6,785 nt of DNA, from positions 1 to 6,785 of the forward strand of contig URLU01000122.1 of the NCBI GenBank assembly GCA_900548765.1, given 5' to 3'. The translations under genes and the position numbers were made by a program. The notes below the pieces were generated by a model. The model worked only from the letters and a program-made list of their open reading frames with translations. It had not been told where the DNA came from and searched no databases. The stretch comes from an uncultured Lachnobacterium sp. GTDB lineage: Bacteria; Bacillota; Clostridia; Lachnospirales; Lachnospiraceae. Of the stretch, positions 1-5,906 are shown piece after piece; the stretch's first letter is position 1, and the number at the start of each line of letters is the position of its first letter.

Positions 1-506
1 GCACCATTTCTGTAGGAATCCGGAACTGTCTTTAACGCTTCCTGTGTATTTCTGGTAATAAGAGGTAAAACCATAAGTATTAATGTAAGTGAACCGGTAA
101 GGAGCGAATATCCAAGTCCCAGTGTCTGTCCGAAAAACATCATTCCAAACAGACCAAATATGATAGATGGAATACCTGACAGAGTCTCTGTGGCAAACTC
201 TATAATCGTAACAAGCTTTCCAGGCTTTGCGTATTCATTCAGGTAAACAGCACTGCCCACGCCTATCGGTGTGGCAATAATCATGGTGATTAGGATTATG
301 TATATTGTATTTACTATATTTCCTGCTATACCCACAGTTCCGTGAAGTACAGATGTAACAGTTGTGAGAAACTCAGGATTTATTGAACCGATTCCCTTAT
401 ACAGTACATATCCTATGATTCCCACAAGGAGAATAACTGAAACTGCTGCACACAGATATATAAGTCCATACAGGATAATTTCTTTTATTTTTCTGGATTT
501 TGCCAT
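1..506 (-). CDS. pstA: Phosphate ABC transporter permease PstA (partial, C-terminus outside window)
   Basis: This is one of the two membrane permease subunits of the high-affinity phosphate importer PstSCAB, which moves phosphate from PstS across the cytoplasmic membrane using ATP hydrolysis by PstB. I translated the frame by hand. It starts MAKSRKIKEIILYG and stays open for 168 codons to the window edge, so roughly the last 40% of a typical PstA of about 280 residues is missing. Visible parts are an N-terminal membrane segment (about residues 10-36), a second one (about 60-80) with TPIGVGSAVYLNEYA, the conserved TLSGIPSIIFGLFGM stretch (about 108-122), a further hydrophobic segment (about 134-150), and the start of the cytoplasmic EAA loop (QEALKTVPDSYRNG) that contacts PstB. 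The ATG shares one base with the pstC stop (TAATG), and a GGAGG lies 9 bases upstream inside pstC, indicating translational coupling. Family assignment is firm, and pstA rather than pstC follows from gene order and sequence. Confidence 0.95.
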   Translation of the reverse strand, partial: MAKSRKIKEIILYGLIYLCAAVSVILLVGIIGYVLYKGIGSINPEFLTTVTSVLHGTVGIAGNIVNTIYIILITMIIATPIGVGSAVYLNEYAKPGKLVTIIEFATETLSGIPSIIFGLFGMMFFGQTLGLGYSLLTGSLTLILMVLPLITRNTQEALKTVPDSYRNG

Positions 507-1399
507 TAGTCATTGCCTCCTTTTCGTACCTTTAAAAGGATTAGATTAATGATCATGATAAACACGTACAGTACAAGCCCTACTGTAAAAAGCACCTGTC
601 TGTGAACACCTGACGCATATCCCATCTCACTTACAATCTGTGTTGTCAGTGTTCTGACTGAGTTAAATGGCAATGGAATATTTACCGCTCCTCCTGCTAC
701 CATGTTTATCGCCATGGCTTCACCAAGGGCTCTTCCCACACCAAGCACTACTCCTGTAAGTATTCCAGACTTGGCTGCTGGAATTACCACCTTAAATATC
801 GTCTGAAGCTTTGTAGCTCCCAGTGCCAGGGAGGCACTTCTCAAGCTGTCTGTCACCGCCTTCAATGAACTTGTGCTGACACTGATTACAGTTGGCAGAA
901 TCATGACAGCGAGAACTATGATTGCAGACAGTAGATTTGCTCCTCCTGTAAACTGGTGGTCAGTGCTTCCTGCATATATTTTCTTTTCAAGAGAATACAT
1001 AAAAGGATTGAGTATCATCATTCCAATAAGACCATAGATAACGGATGGAATAGCCGCCAGAAGCTCAACTGCGCCTGATACTATGTTTCCTAATTTTTTC
1101 CCTGCAAGCTCAGACAGAAATGCTGCTGTCAGAAGTCCTATAGGGACTCCCAGCAGTACTGCCCCTGCTGTGCCTGCTATTGAAGATAATATTATGTAAA
1201 AAATACCAAATGATGGTTCACTTGCTGTAGGCTTCCACACCCTGCCGAATAATAAGTCAAGTACCCCGACTTCCTTAAACGCCGGGGTTCCTTTCATTAT
1301 CATGTAGACTGTTATTGAGCATACAGCAAGTATAGCTATCGCAGCACATACCATGAAAATAATTTGTGCTGTTTTTTCTATAACTGCCTTTGCTTTCAT
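506..1399 (-). CDS. pstC: Phosphate ABC transporter permease PstC
   Basis: This is the partner permease to PstA in the PstSCAB phosphate importer, located in the cytoplasmic membrane. The 297-residue length is normal for the family. An N-terminal membrane segment (about residues 12-34) is followed by the periplasmic-side loop with FGRVWKPTASEPSFGI (about 51-66), which is characteristic of PstC. Further hydrophobic segments lie at about 67-95, 107-131, 155-177, 212-236 and 268-290. The conserved stretch ELLAAIPSVIYGLIGMM is at about 112-128. The cytoplasmic EAA loop, SLRSASLALGATKLQTIFKV, at about 185-204 is the docking site for PstB. GRALGEAMAINMVAG (about 222-236) is also typical. The ATG is preceded by AAAGGAG with a 5-base spacer. 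The gene begins 11 bases after pstS and its stop overlaps the pstA start by one base, so it belongs to the same operon and should follow the control of the pstS promoter. Nothing is unusual or damaged. Confidence 0.97.
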   Translation of the reverse strand: MKAKAVIEKTAQIIFMVCAAIAILAVCSITVYMIMKGTPAFKEVGVLDLLFGRVWKPTASEPSFGIFYIILSSIAGTAGAVLLGVPIGLLTAAFLSELAGKKLGNIVSGAVELLAAIPSVIYGLIGMMILNPFMYSLEKKIYAGSTDHQFTGGANLLSAIIVLAVMILPTVISVSTSSLKAVTDSLRSASLALGATKLQTIFKVVIPAAKSGILTGVVLGVGRALGEAMAINMVAGGAVNIPLPFNSVRTLTTQIVSEMGYASGVHRQVLFTVGLVLYVFIMIINLILLKVRKGGND

Positions 1400-1410
1400 A
1401 TATGCTCCTT

Positions 1411-2310
1411 TTATTCTGGAATGATAAGTCCTACTGAAGAGATTACATTCTTTCCATCCTCAGAGTTCACATAGTCAAACCATGTCTGAACTAACTCATT
1501 CTGCTCTGAGATTTCGCCATTAGTAGCCATTACGAATGGTCTTGAGAGAAGGTAGTCTCCTGCGAGAATGTTCTCCTCTGTTGGTGCAACACCATCAAGT
1601 GATACAGTCTGAATTGTGTCATCCACTACATCAAGTGATACATATCCGATTGCACCAGGGGTAGCAGCAACCTTTGCAAGTACTCCACCTGTTGAGTCAA
1701 GCTCCTGTGCATACTGACAAGCATCTGCAACATCAAGGAGCTCCTCGAATGCATCTCTTGTACCAGAACCTGCTTCTCTACCGATTACTACGATTGCCTC
1801 ATCCTGTCCGCCAAGCTCGCTCCAGTTTGTAATCTCGCCCTTGTAAATCTTGGCAAGATCCTCTGCTGATACATCTGTAACCTCATTGTCCTTATCTGTG
1901 ATAACAGCGATTCCATCAATTGCAACTACGTTTTCTACAGCTCCTGCTGAAGTTTCCTCTTCCTTTAAATGTCTTGACGCATTTCCAATGTCAACACTTC
2001 CTGCTGCAAGTGACTCAAGTCCAGCACCTGAACCTGTGTACTCGACTGTTACTGAGATGTTTGGATATTTCTCCATGAAGCTCTCTGATAATGCTTCACA
2101 AAGCTTTTCCATTGATGTACTTCCAGCAAGTGAAATAGCTCCACTTAAATCTGAAGAAGCATCTGATGTGCCTGCATCTGTTGTAGTATCTGTACTCTGA
2201 TTTGCATCAGAAGAAGCATCTGTGTTTCCAGTGTCTGTGCTGCCACATCCTGCAAGTCCGAATGTCATCATGCTGGCTGCAACGAGTAACGATAAAATCT
2301 TTTTCTTCAT
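1411..2310 (-). CDS. pstS: Phosphate-binding lipoprotein PstS
   Basis: This is the extracellular phosphate-binding component of PstSCAB, tethered to the outer face of the membrane by a lipid anchor. The 299-residue protein begins with a lysine-rich signal peptide and a lipobox LAGC, with the predicted lipidated Cys at residue 22. A low-complexity Ser/Thr/Asp/Asn/Ala linker follows (about 23-55), as is common in lipoproteins of Gram-positive bacteria. The binding domain (about 57-299) has the family signatures in order: AGSTSMEKLCEAL (62-74), YTGSGAGLESL (91-101), VDIGNASR with Asp107 (106-113) and GREAGSGTRDAFEEL (177-191). The Arg178, Ser182 and Thr184 region of the last motif corresponds to the phosphate-contacting loop of known PstS proteins. 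The start is supported by the signal peptide and a GAGG about 10 bases upstream. It is the first gene of the pst operon and follows a Pho-box promoter. A 13-base direct repeat in the linker codes for two copies of DASSD. Confidence 0.97.
   Translation of the reverse strand: MKKKILSLLVAASMMTFGLAGCGSTDTGNTDASSDANQSTDTTTDAGTSDASSDLSGAISLAGSTSMEKLCEALSESFMEKYPNISVTVEYTGSGAGLESLAAGSVDIGNASRHLKEEETSAGAVENVVAIDGIAVITDKDNEVTDVSAEDLAKIYKGEITNWSELGGQDEAIVVIGREAGSGTRDAFEELLDVADACQYAQELDSTGGVLAKVAATPGAIGYVSLDVVDDTIQTVSLDGVAPTEENILAGDYLLSRPFVMATNGEISEQNELVQTWFDYVNSEDGKNVISSVGLIIPE
2153..2222 (-). repeat. 13-base direct repeat in the PstS linker
   Basis: The 13-mer GAAGAAGCATCTG (plus-strand reading) occurs at 2153-2165 and 2210-2222, 57 bases apart and so in the same reading frame. 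It encodes the two DASSD copies of the low-complexity lipoprotein linker. It is probably a local duplication tolerated because the linker is unstructured. It could allow slippage or recombination that changes linker length. Confidence 0.6.
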
Positions 2311-2352
2311 AATTGGTTTTCCTCTTTTCTTTCAACTCATTTCGTTTACAGG

Positions 2353-2385
2353 CTATATATTACTGTCCGTATGTAAAAACAAAAA
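2353..2385 (-). promoter_or_regulatory. Predicted pstS promoter with weak -35
   Basis: On the minus strand, TAATAT (2357-2362, within TAATATATAG) makes a plausible -10. It lies 17 bases from the poor -35 candidate TTTTTG (2380-2385). This would start transcription near 2350 and give a leader of about 40 bases before the pstS ATG. A weak -35 together with upstream activator boxes is the usual form of a PhoP-dependent promoter. The exact elements are an inference; other registers of the TATA-rich stretch are possible. Confidence 0.55.
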
Positions 2386-2411
2386 CCAGTGGTCTGTAAA
2401 GCTTATGTAAA
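2372..2411 (-). promoter_or_regulatory. Predicted PhoP-binding (Pho box) repeats upstream of pstS
   Basis: Read on the minus strand, TTTACA occurs at 2406-2411 and again at 2395-2400, separated by TAAGC. This is an exact 11-base period and matches the Gram-positive PhoP consensus of TT(A/T/C)ACA direct repeats spaced by about 5 bases. A third TTTACA in the same orientation lies at 2372-2377, 23 bases from the second (close to two helical turns), in the -10/-35 spacer of the predicted promoter. The placement just upstream of a phosphate transporter makes phosphate-starvation activation by a PhoP-type response regulator likely. The regulator itself is not in the window. Confidence 0.75.
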
Positions 2412-2420
2412 AAGGATTCA

Positions 2421-2476
2421 AAATAAAAAATTCCCATCGACAGGCTTTTTAATGATTGTCAAAGCTTGTCGATGGG
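2421..2476 (-). terminator. Intrinsic terminator of the hybrid histidine kinase gene
   Basis: Inverted arms at 2433-2448 and 2461-2476 form a 16-pair stem in the minus-strand transcript. The outer ten pairs (CCCATCGACA with TGTCGATGGG) are perfect, the eleventh is an A-C mismatch, and five more pairs (GCTTT/AAAGC) follow around a 12-base loop. The minus-strand RNA continues directly into AATTTTTTATTTT, giving the U-tract of a Rho-independent terminator. It begins 16 bases after the kinase stop codon and separates that gene from the pst operon. In the opposite direction the downstream flank is TTATTTATCCC, a poor U-tract, so one-way function is most likely. Confidence 0.9.
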
Positions 2477-2492
2477 TTATTTATCCCTGCTT

Positions 2493-4697
2493 TTACTGTT
2501 TAGTTAGTTCATGCTCTCCGTCACGTATCTTTTTAAGATATGTAACCAGCTTGCCTATATCTATCGGCTTTGCAATATGCGCATTCATGCCGCTCTTAAG
2601 ACATTTCTGGACATCCTCTGCAAAGGCATCTGCAGTCATTGCAATTATAGGGATAGATTTCAGTTCCTCGTCATTCATTGATCGAATCGCTTCCGCAGCC
2701 TTACGTCCATCCATCACCGGCATATGTACATCCATCAGTACAGCGTCGTAGGTGCCGACCTGCGCATTTTTTAGCATTTCAAGGCATACCTTACCATTTT
2801 CCGCATGATCGCAGGTGACACCCTGCTCTTCCAAAAGCTCACTTATTATCTCCCAGTTGAGCTCATTGTCCTCAGCCACCAGCAGATGCATATCCTGCAC
2901 CATGCCAGCTTCCTCAGCTCCGGACTCACTCTCCCTGTCCGCTTCCATAATCGGTAAATCAATAGTCACAGTAAATGCTGTGCCCTTTCCCGGTTCACTC
3001 TCGCACTCAATTGTACCATCCATCAGCTCTACCATCTGCTTTACAATGGCAAGACCAAGTCCGGTGCCCTGGGTGCTGTTAACCTGGGTCTTAACCTCTC
3101 TTGAAAATGTATTGTACATGTTCTTCTGAAACGCTTCTGTCATTCCGATTCCAGTGTCTTTTACATAAAATACAAGCCTGGTAGTCTCCGCCTTGTCCGG
3201 AATATCCTCCTCATATACACGAAGCTCTATGCTGCCCCCTGCATCTGTGTACTTCACAGCATTTGACAGAATATTCATATATATCTGGTTTAATCTCATC
3301 CTGTCTGCATAGATGTATCTGTGAGGCAGATTGCTGCACTCACTCTTTAACAGGATTCCCTTATTAAGTATAGCGGGCTCCAGAATCTCCATCAAATCGT
3401 GCAGCAGCTCGTCAAGGGATAACTTTTCTGGATTAATGGACAGCTTGCCACTCTCTATTCTGGAAATATCCAGCACATCATTTATAAGAGTCAGTAACTG
3501 CCTGCCTGAGTGCAGCCCCTTATGCATACATTCCTCCACATACTCTGAATCTGAGGCATTCTTGCGTGCAATTTCCATCATGCCCAGCACTGCATTGAGC
3601 GGAGTTCTGATATCATGTGACATAGCAGACAGAAACTGGGTCTTTGCCTTGCTTGCCTGCTCGGAAATCCTTGCTGCTTCACGCAGCCTGTAATTCATAC
3701 GCATTAAGTAGATGCCATCTATTATAAGCAAAAGCAGGAGGGTGCCACATATTAAAAATACTATATTCCAGGCATCACTTGCCGGATTAAGCTGGTCTGC
3801 ATCCACCACTCCCAGTATATCCAGAGAAGAATCCTCTCCAAAGGATGAATAATACCAGATACAGTCGGTGCCCTCGAAATTTTTCTGGGTCAGTATTCCA
3901 CTATCTGTAGTCTGTAACTGATTTATGATGTCATCTATTTTATCAGAATCGTCCTGATAATTATATCCACGGATGTATTCTACGAAGCTTATGGATTTCA
4001 TGGAAGGTGACTGGATAACATAGTCCCCATCTCTGGTTATGATGCCAACCTCCGCAGATGTGTACTCCACCGGGAATACCCATGTCTCCTTAATTGTCTC
4101 TGTAGGGACAATCCTAAGTATCAGGTAATCCTTGGTGCCATCATCAGTCTTCAGTGTCACCCTGCAGCCAATGCCTACTCCCGTCGCCCCTATCTCATCC
4201 AGATAATATTTTCCCAGAACTGCAAACTCATCGCCTGTTCCATTGAATATATTCTCCATAGTAGATTTAAAGCTTTTTTCAGATGCAATTATTGAATCCT
4301 TGTATCTGACATAGGTGTCTATCTCTTCCTCCCCTTCCGGATAATAGGAAGAGTATGCCTCGAAGGTGTCCATATCAATGATGTGGGCAAAACGTTCTGA
4401 GTTAGTATTGATATCCCTGAGAAATTTCAATGCCTCCTCCAGAGTCATGCCCTCCTCTGAAATATAATGAGCCCAGTTCTTGGCATAACCACGCTCTCCG
4501 TTCAGATAGTTGGTCGATACCTGTTTCAAAGACTCAACTGTCCTGATAAAAGCCTCAGTCTTTGTCTCTTTTTGATTTGTATTTATCTGTCCCGAATAAA
4601 AAATAGTGGCTGCTAACATCACCGCTATAATCATTGCGTTGCATATTAACAGCAGAAGTTTTACTTTTTTATCCCCTTTTTTGACTATTCTATCCAT
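2493..4697 (-). CDS. Membrane-bound hybrid sensor histidine kinase with receiver domain
   Basis: This is a sensor kinase predicted to autophosphorylate on His and pass the phosphate to its own receiver Asp. From the preferred start it has 734 residues. There is a membrane segment at about 13-35, then an extracellular sensor region at about 36-310 of Cache-like appearance (an inference; the ligand is unknown). A second membrane segment follows at about 311-332. The HisKA H-box SHDIRTPLN carries His361. The HATPase has N-box Asn479 (ILSNAVKY), G1 DTGIGM (514-519) and G2 GTGLGLA (544-550). The receiver (about 603-723) has Glu609/Asp610, phosphoacceptor Asp656 (LMDVHMP), Thr688 and Lys710, all intact. 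No HPt domain follows and no response regulator gene is adjacent. The frame is open to an ATG at 4832 inside the SMR gene, but that ATG lies upstream of a good promoter. The ATG at 4697 has AGGA 7 bases upstream and puts a short basic N-terminus (MDRIVKKGDKKVK) directly before the first membrane helix. Confidence 0.92.
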   Translation of the reverse strand: MDRIVKKGDKKVKLLLLICNAMIIAVMLAATIFYSGQINTNQKETKTEAFIRTVESLKQVSTNYLNGERGYAKNWAHYISEEGMTLEEALKFLRDINTNSERFAHIIDMDTFEAYSSYYPEGEEEIDTYVRYKDSIIASEKSFKSTMENIFNGTGDEFAVLGKYYLDEIGATGVGIGCRVTLKTDDGTKDYLILRIVPTETIKETWVFPVEYTSAEVGIITRDGDYVIQSPSMKSISFVEYIRGYNYQDDSDKIDDIINQLQTTDSGILTQKNFEGTDCIWYYSSFGEDSSLDILGVVDADQLNPASDAWNIVFLICGTLLLLLIIDGIYLMRMNYRLREAARISEQASKAKTQFLSAMSHDIRTPLNAVLGMMEIARKNASDSEYVEECMHKGLHSGRQLLTLINDVLDISRIESGKLSINPEKLSLDELLHDLMEILEPAILNKGILLKSECSNLPHRYIYADRMRLNQIYMNILSNAVKYTDAGGSIELRVYEEDIPDKAETTRLVFYVKDTGIGMTEAFQKNMYNTFSREVKTQVNSTQGTGLGLAIVKQMVELMDGTIECESEPGKGTAFTVTIDLPIMEADRESESGAEEAGMVQDMHLLVAEDNELNWEIISELLEEQGVTCDHAENGKVCLEMLKNAQVGTYDAVLMDVHMPVMDGRKAAEAIRSMNDEELKSIPIIAMTADAFAEDVQKCLKSGMNAHIAKPIDIGKLVTYLKKIRDGEHELTKQ

Positions 4698-4703
4698 TCT
4701 GTA

Positions 4704-4709
4704 TTCCTG
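4704..4709 (-). promoter_or_regulatory. Ribosome binding site that decides the histidine kinase start
   Basis: Minus-strand CAGGAA lies 7 bases before the ATG at 4697 and gives a normal Shine-Dalgarno spacing. The alternative in-frame ATGs at 4832 and 4757 have no convincing purine-rich site at the right distance. A TTG start after GGAGAATCACTTATA is possible but would lie within or above the predicted promoter. Confidence 0.65.
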
Positions 4710-4757
4710 AGCCCTCTGCTCATTCTTATGTATTTCGCCCAATAAGTATATAATCAT

Positions 4758-4786
4758 ATTGTACCAATCAGCATAGATACAGTCAA
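4758..4786 (-). promoter_or_regulatory. Predicted sigma-A-type promoter of the histidine kinase gene
   Basis: On the minus strand, TTGACT (4781-4786) and TACAAT (4758-4763) are separated by exactly 17 bases, and the -10 is preceded by TGG, forming an extended -10. Each hexamer differs from the consensus at one position. Transcription would start near 4751 and leave a leader of about 54 bases before the ATG at 4697. No regulator site is recognised around it, so it may be constitutive. Confidence 0.75.
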
Positions 4787-4812
4787 TCAATATAAGTGAT
4801 TCTCCTATTTCC

Positions 4813-5133
4813 CTATTTTCCTCCGAAGCCATTTACCAGCACACAGCCTATTATAATAAAAATCAGTCCAATTCCTCCTGCAAGAGAAATCTTTTCCTTA
4901 TACATAATAATAGAAACCAGTGTAGTGGCAACCAGACCGATTCCACACCAGATTGCGTAGCCTATGCTCAGATTTATGCGAAGCAGGCTTCTGGCAAATG
5001 AAAAATGACATATGGCATATGCGATAATACAGATAATTGACGGAACAAGTTTTGTGAATCCCTCCGTCTGTTTCAGATAACTTGTAGCGATAATCTCAGA
5101 TAAAATTGCTACTCCTAATAATACATATCCCAT
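4813..5133 (-). CDS. Small multidrug resistance (SMR) family transporter, Qac/EmrE-like
   Basis: This is a four-helix inner-membrane protein of 106 residues, the normal SMR length. SMR proteins act as antiparallel dimers that exchange protons for a cationic substrate. The membrane-embedded proton/substrate-binding Glu is Glu13 (GVAILSEIIATSYLK). TEGFTKLVPS (about 23-32), the Tyr at about 39 and GYAIWCGIG (about 58-66) all match the EmrE/Qac branch, which exports quaternary ammonium compounds, better than the guanidinium (Gdx/SugE) branch. The branch call comes from remembered family patterns, and the real substrate could differ. The ATG has an AGGTGA site that overlaps the end of the upstream HAD gene (stop 8 bases before the ATG), so the two are probably co-transcribed and translationally linked. 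Many SMR proteins of this branch come in pairs, but here only one subunit is present, which suggests a homodimer. No terminator is seen after its stop, so read-through into the kinase leader is possible. Confidence 0.9.
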   Translation of the reverse strand: MGYVLLGVAILSEIIATSYLKQTEGFTKLVPSIICIIAYAICHFSFARSLLRINLSIGYAIWCGIGLVATTLVSIIMYKEKISLAGGIGLIFIIIGCVLVNGFGGK

Positions 5134-5141
5134 TTTGTCAC

Positions 5142-5906
5142 CTACTTTTCCTGTTCTAATCTGTAAATCAATTCTTGAAGTTCATCAACAGAAGCTATGA
5201 TATAATCTGCCTCCGGTAATAAATCCATTTTTTGTGAAACTCCACTTAATACGCCGACTGCCTTAGCCCCGCCATTATGGGCAAATTTCATATCATTTAT
5301 CGAATCCCCAACCACCAATATCTCATCAGTGTTTATCTCCCAATAATCTGCCGCCTGTTTAATTATTCTTCCACTCGGCTTTACAGGCATGGGTATAGGC
5401 ATCTTATCCATCGCAAAAAAAGTAAAGTATTTTAGGATTTCCAGTCTCTCAAGACATCTGACTGCTGCGTGATATTCGTCTGTAGTAGCAATTCCAATTT
5501 TTATCCCCTTTGTATGTAATGCCTCCATCACAGTCTCTAAATCCGCCGTACTTTCTATTTCTTTTTCATCATCCAATATCGCCTCTGCAAAATATGAGAT
5601 AAGCCTGTCTGTTAATTCTTCTTTTTCTATTCCATCAATACATTCAGCCCCATCTATTGACTCAAATACTGCAATTATATCTGCTGCAATCTCCGGATAT
5701 GTCTTGTAAGCAAATGAGCTTTTGGCATCCACATGATTATCCACTATCCCTATAGCCTCTAATATTTTCTTTTCATTTTCAACCATACAAGGTATTTTAT
5801 AGTGCTTCATTATACGGCATATTACAGTCCTTGCCGCAGGCAGCCATACCTTATCAAAATCAATCATGGTTCCATCCTTATCAAAAATTATACCTGACAC
5901 TTTCAT
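5142..5906 (-). CDS. HAD-superfamily phosphatase (phosphoglycolate phosphatase-like)
   Basis: This is a cytoplasmic phosphatase of the haloacid dehalogenase superfamily that hydrolyses a small phosphorylated metabolite through an aspartyl-phosphate intermediate with Mg2+. The 254 residues carry all four catalytic motifs: I, FDKDGT with nucleophile Asp9 and acid/base Asp11; II, IGIATTDE with Thr141 or Thr142; III, Lys176 in PVKPSGRII; IV, VVGDSINDM with Asp201 and Asp205. The helical cap lies between motifs I and II (about 15-125), which is the C1-cap arrangement of the Gph/PGP-like group. The substrate cannot be deduced. The start ATG overlaps the stop of the upstream PHP gene in ATGA (5903-5906), with AAGGAG 11 bases before it. 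The adjacent phosphoesterase-type PHP gene suggests linked phosphate-ester or nucleotide metabolism, but that is inference. Confidence 0.9.
   Translation of the reverse strand: MKVSGIIFDKDGTMIDFDKVWLPAARTVICRIMKHYKIPCMVENEKKILEAIGIVDNHVDAKSSFAYKTYPEIAADIIAVFESIDGAECIDGIEKEELTDRLISYFAEAILDDEKEIESTADLETVMEALHTKGIKIGIATTDEYHAAVRCLERLEILKYFTFFAMDKMPIPMPVKPSGRIIKQAADYWEINTDEILVVGDSINDMKFAHNGGAKAVGVLSGVSQKMDLLPEADYIIASVDELQELIYRLEQEK

Noticed and set aside
1850..2200. 116-codon open frame on the plus strand
   Set aside because: It lies entirely antisense to pstS, has no ribosome site or recognisable family, and its Ser/Ala-rich composition mirrors the pstS codons.
2345..2350. Another TTTACA, on the plus strand, near the predicted pstS transcription start
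   Set aside because: It is in the opposite orientation to the other boxes, lies at or past the start site and has no 11-base partner, so it is likely a chance match in AT-rich DNA.
2389..2751. 120-codon plus-strand open frame spanning the intergenic region and the kinase 3' end
   Set aside because: It reads through the terminator hairpin and then antisense to the conserved receiver domain, with no coding signature.
3331..3693. 120-codon plus-strand open frame
   Set aside because: It is antisense to the HisKA/HATPase region of the kinase and has no start signal or family resemblance.
4698..4812. Possible terminator or riboswitch between the SMR and kinase genes
   Set aside because: No stable inverted repeat with a U-tract and no conserved leader motif is visible; the stretch is explained by the kinase promoter and leader.
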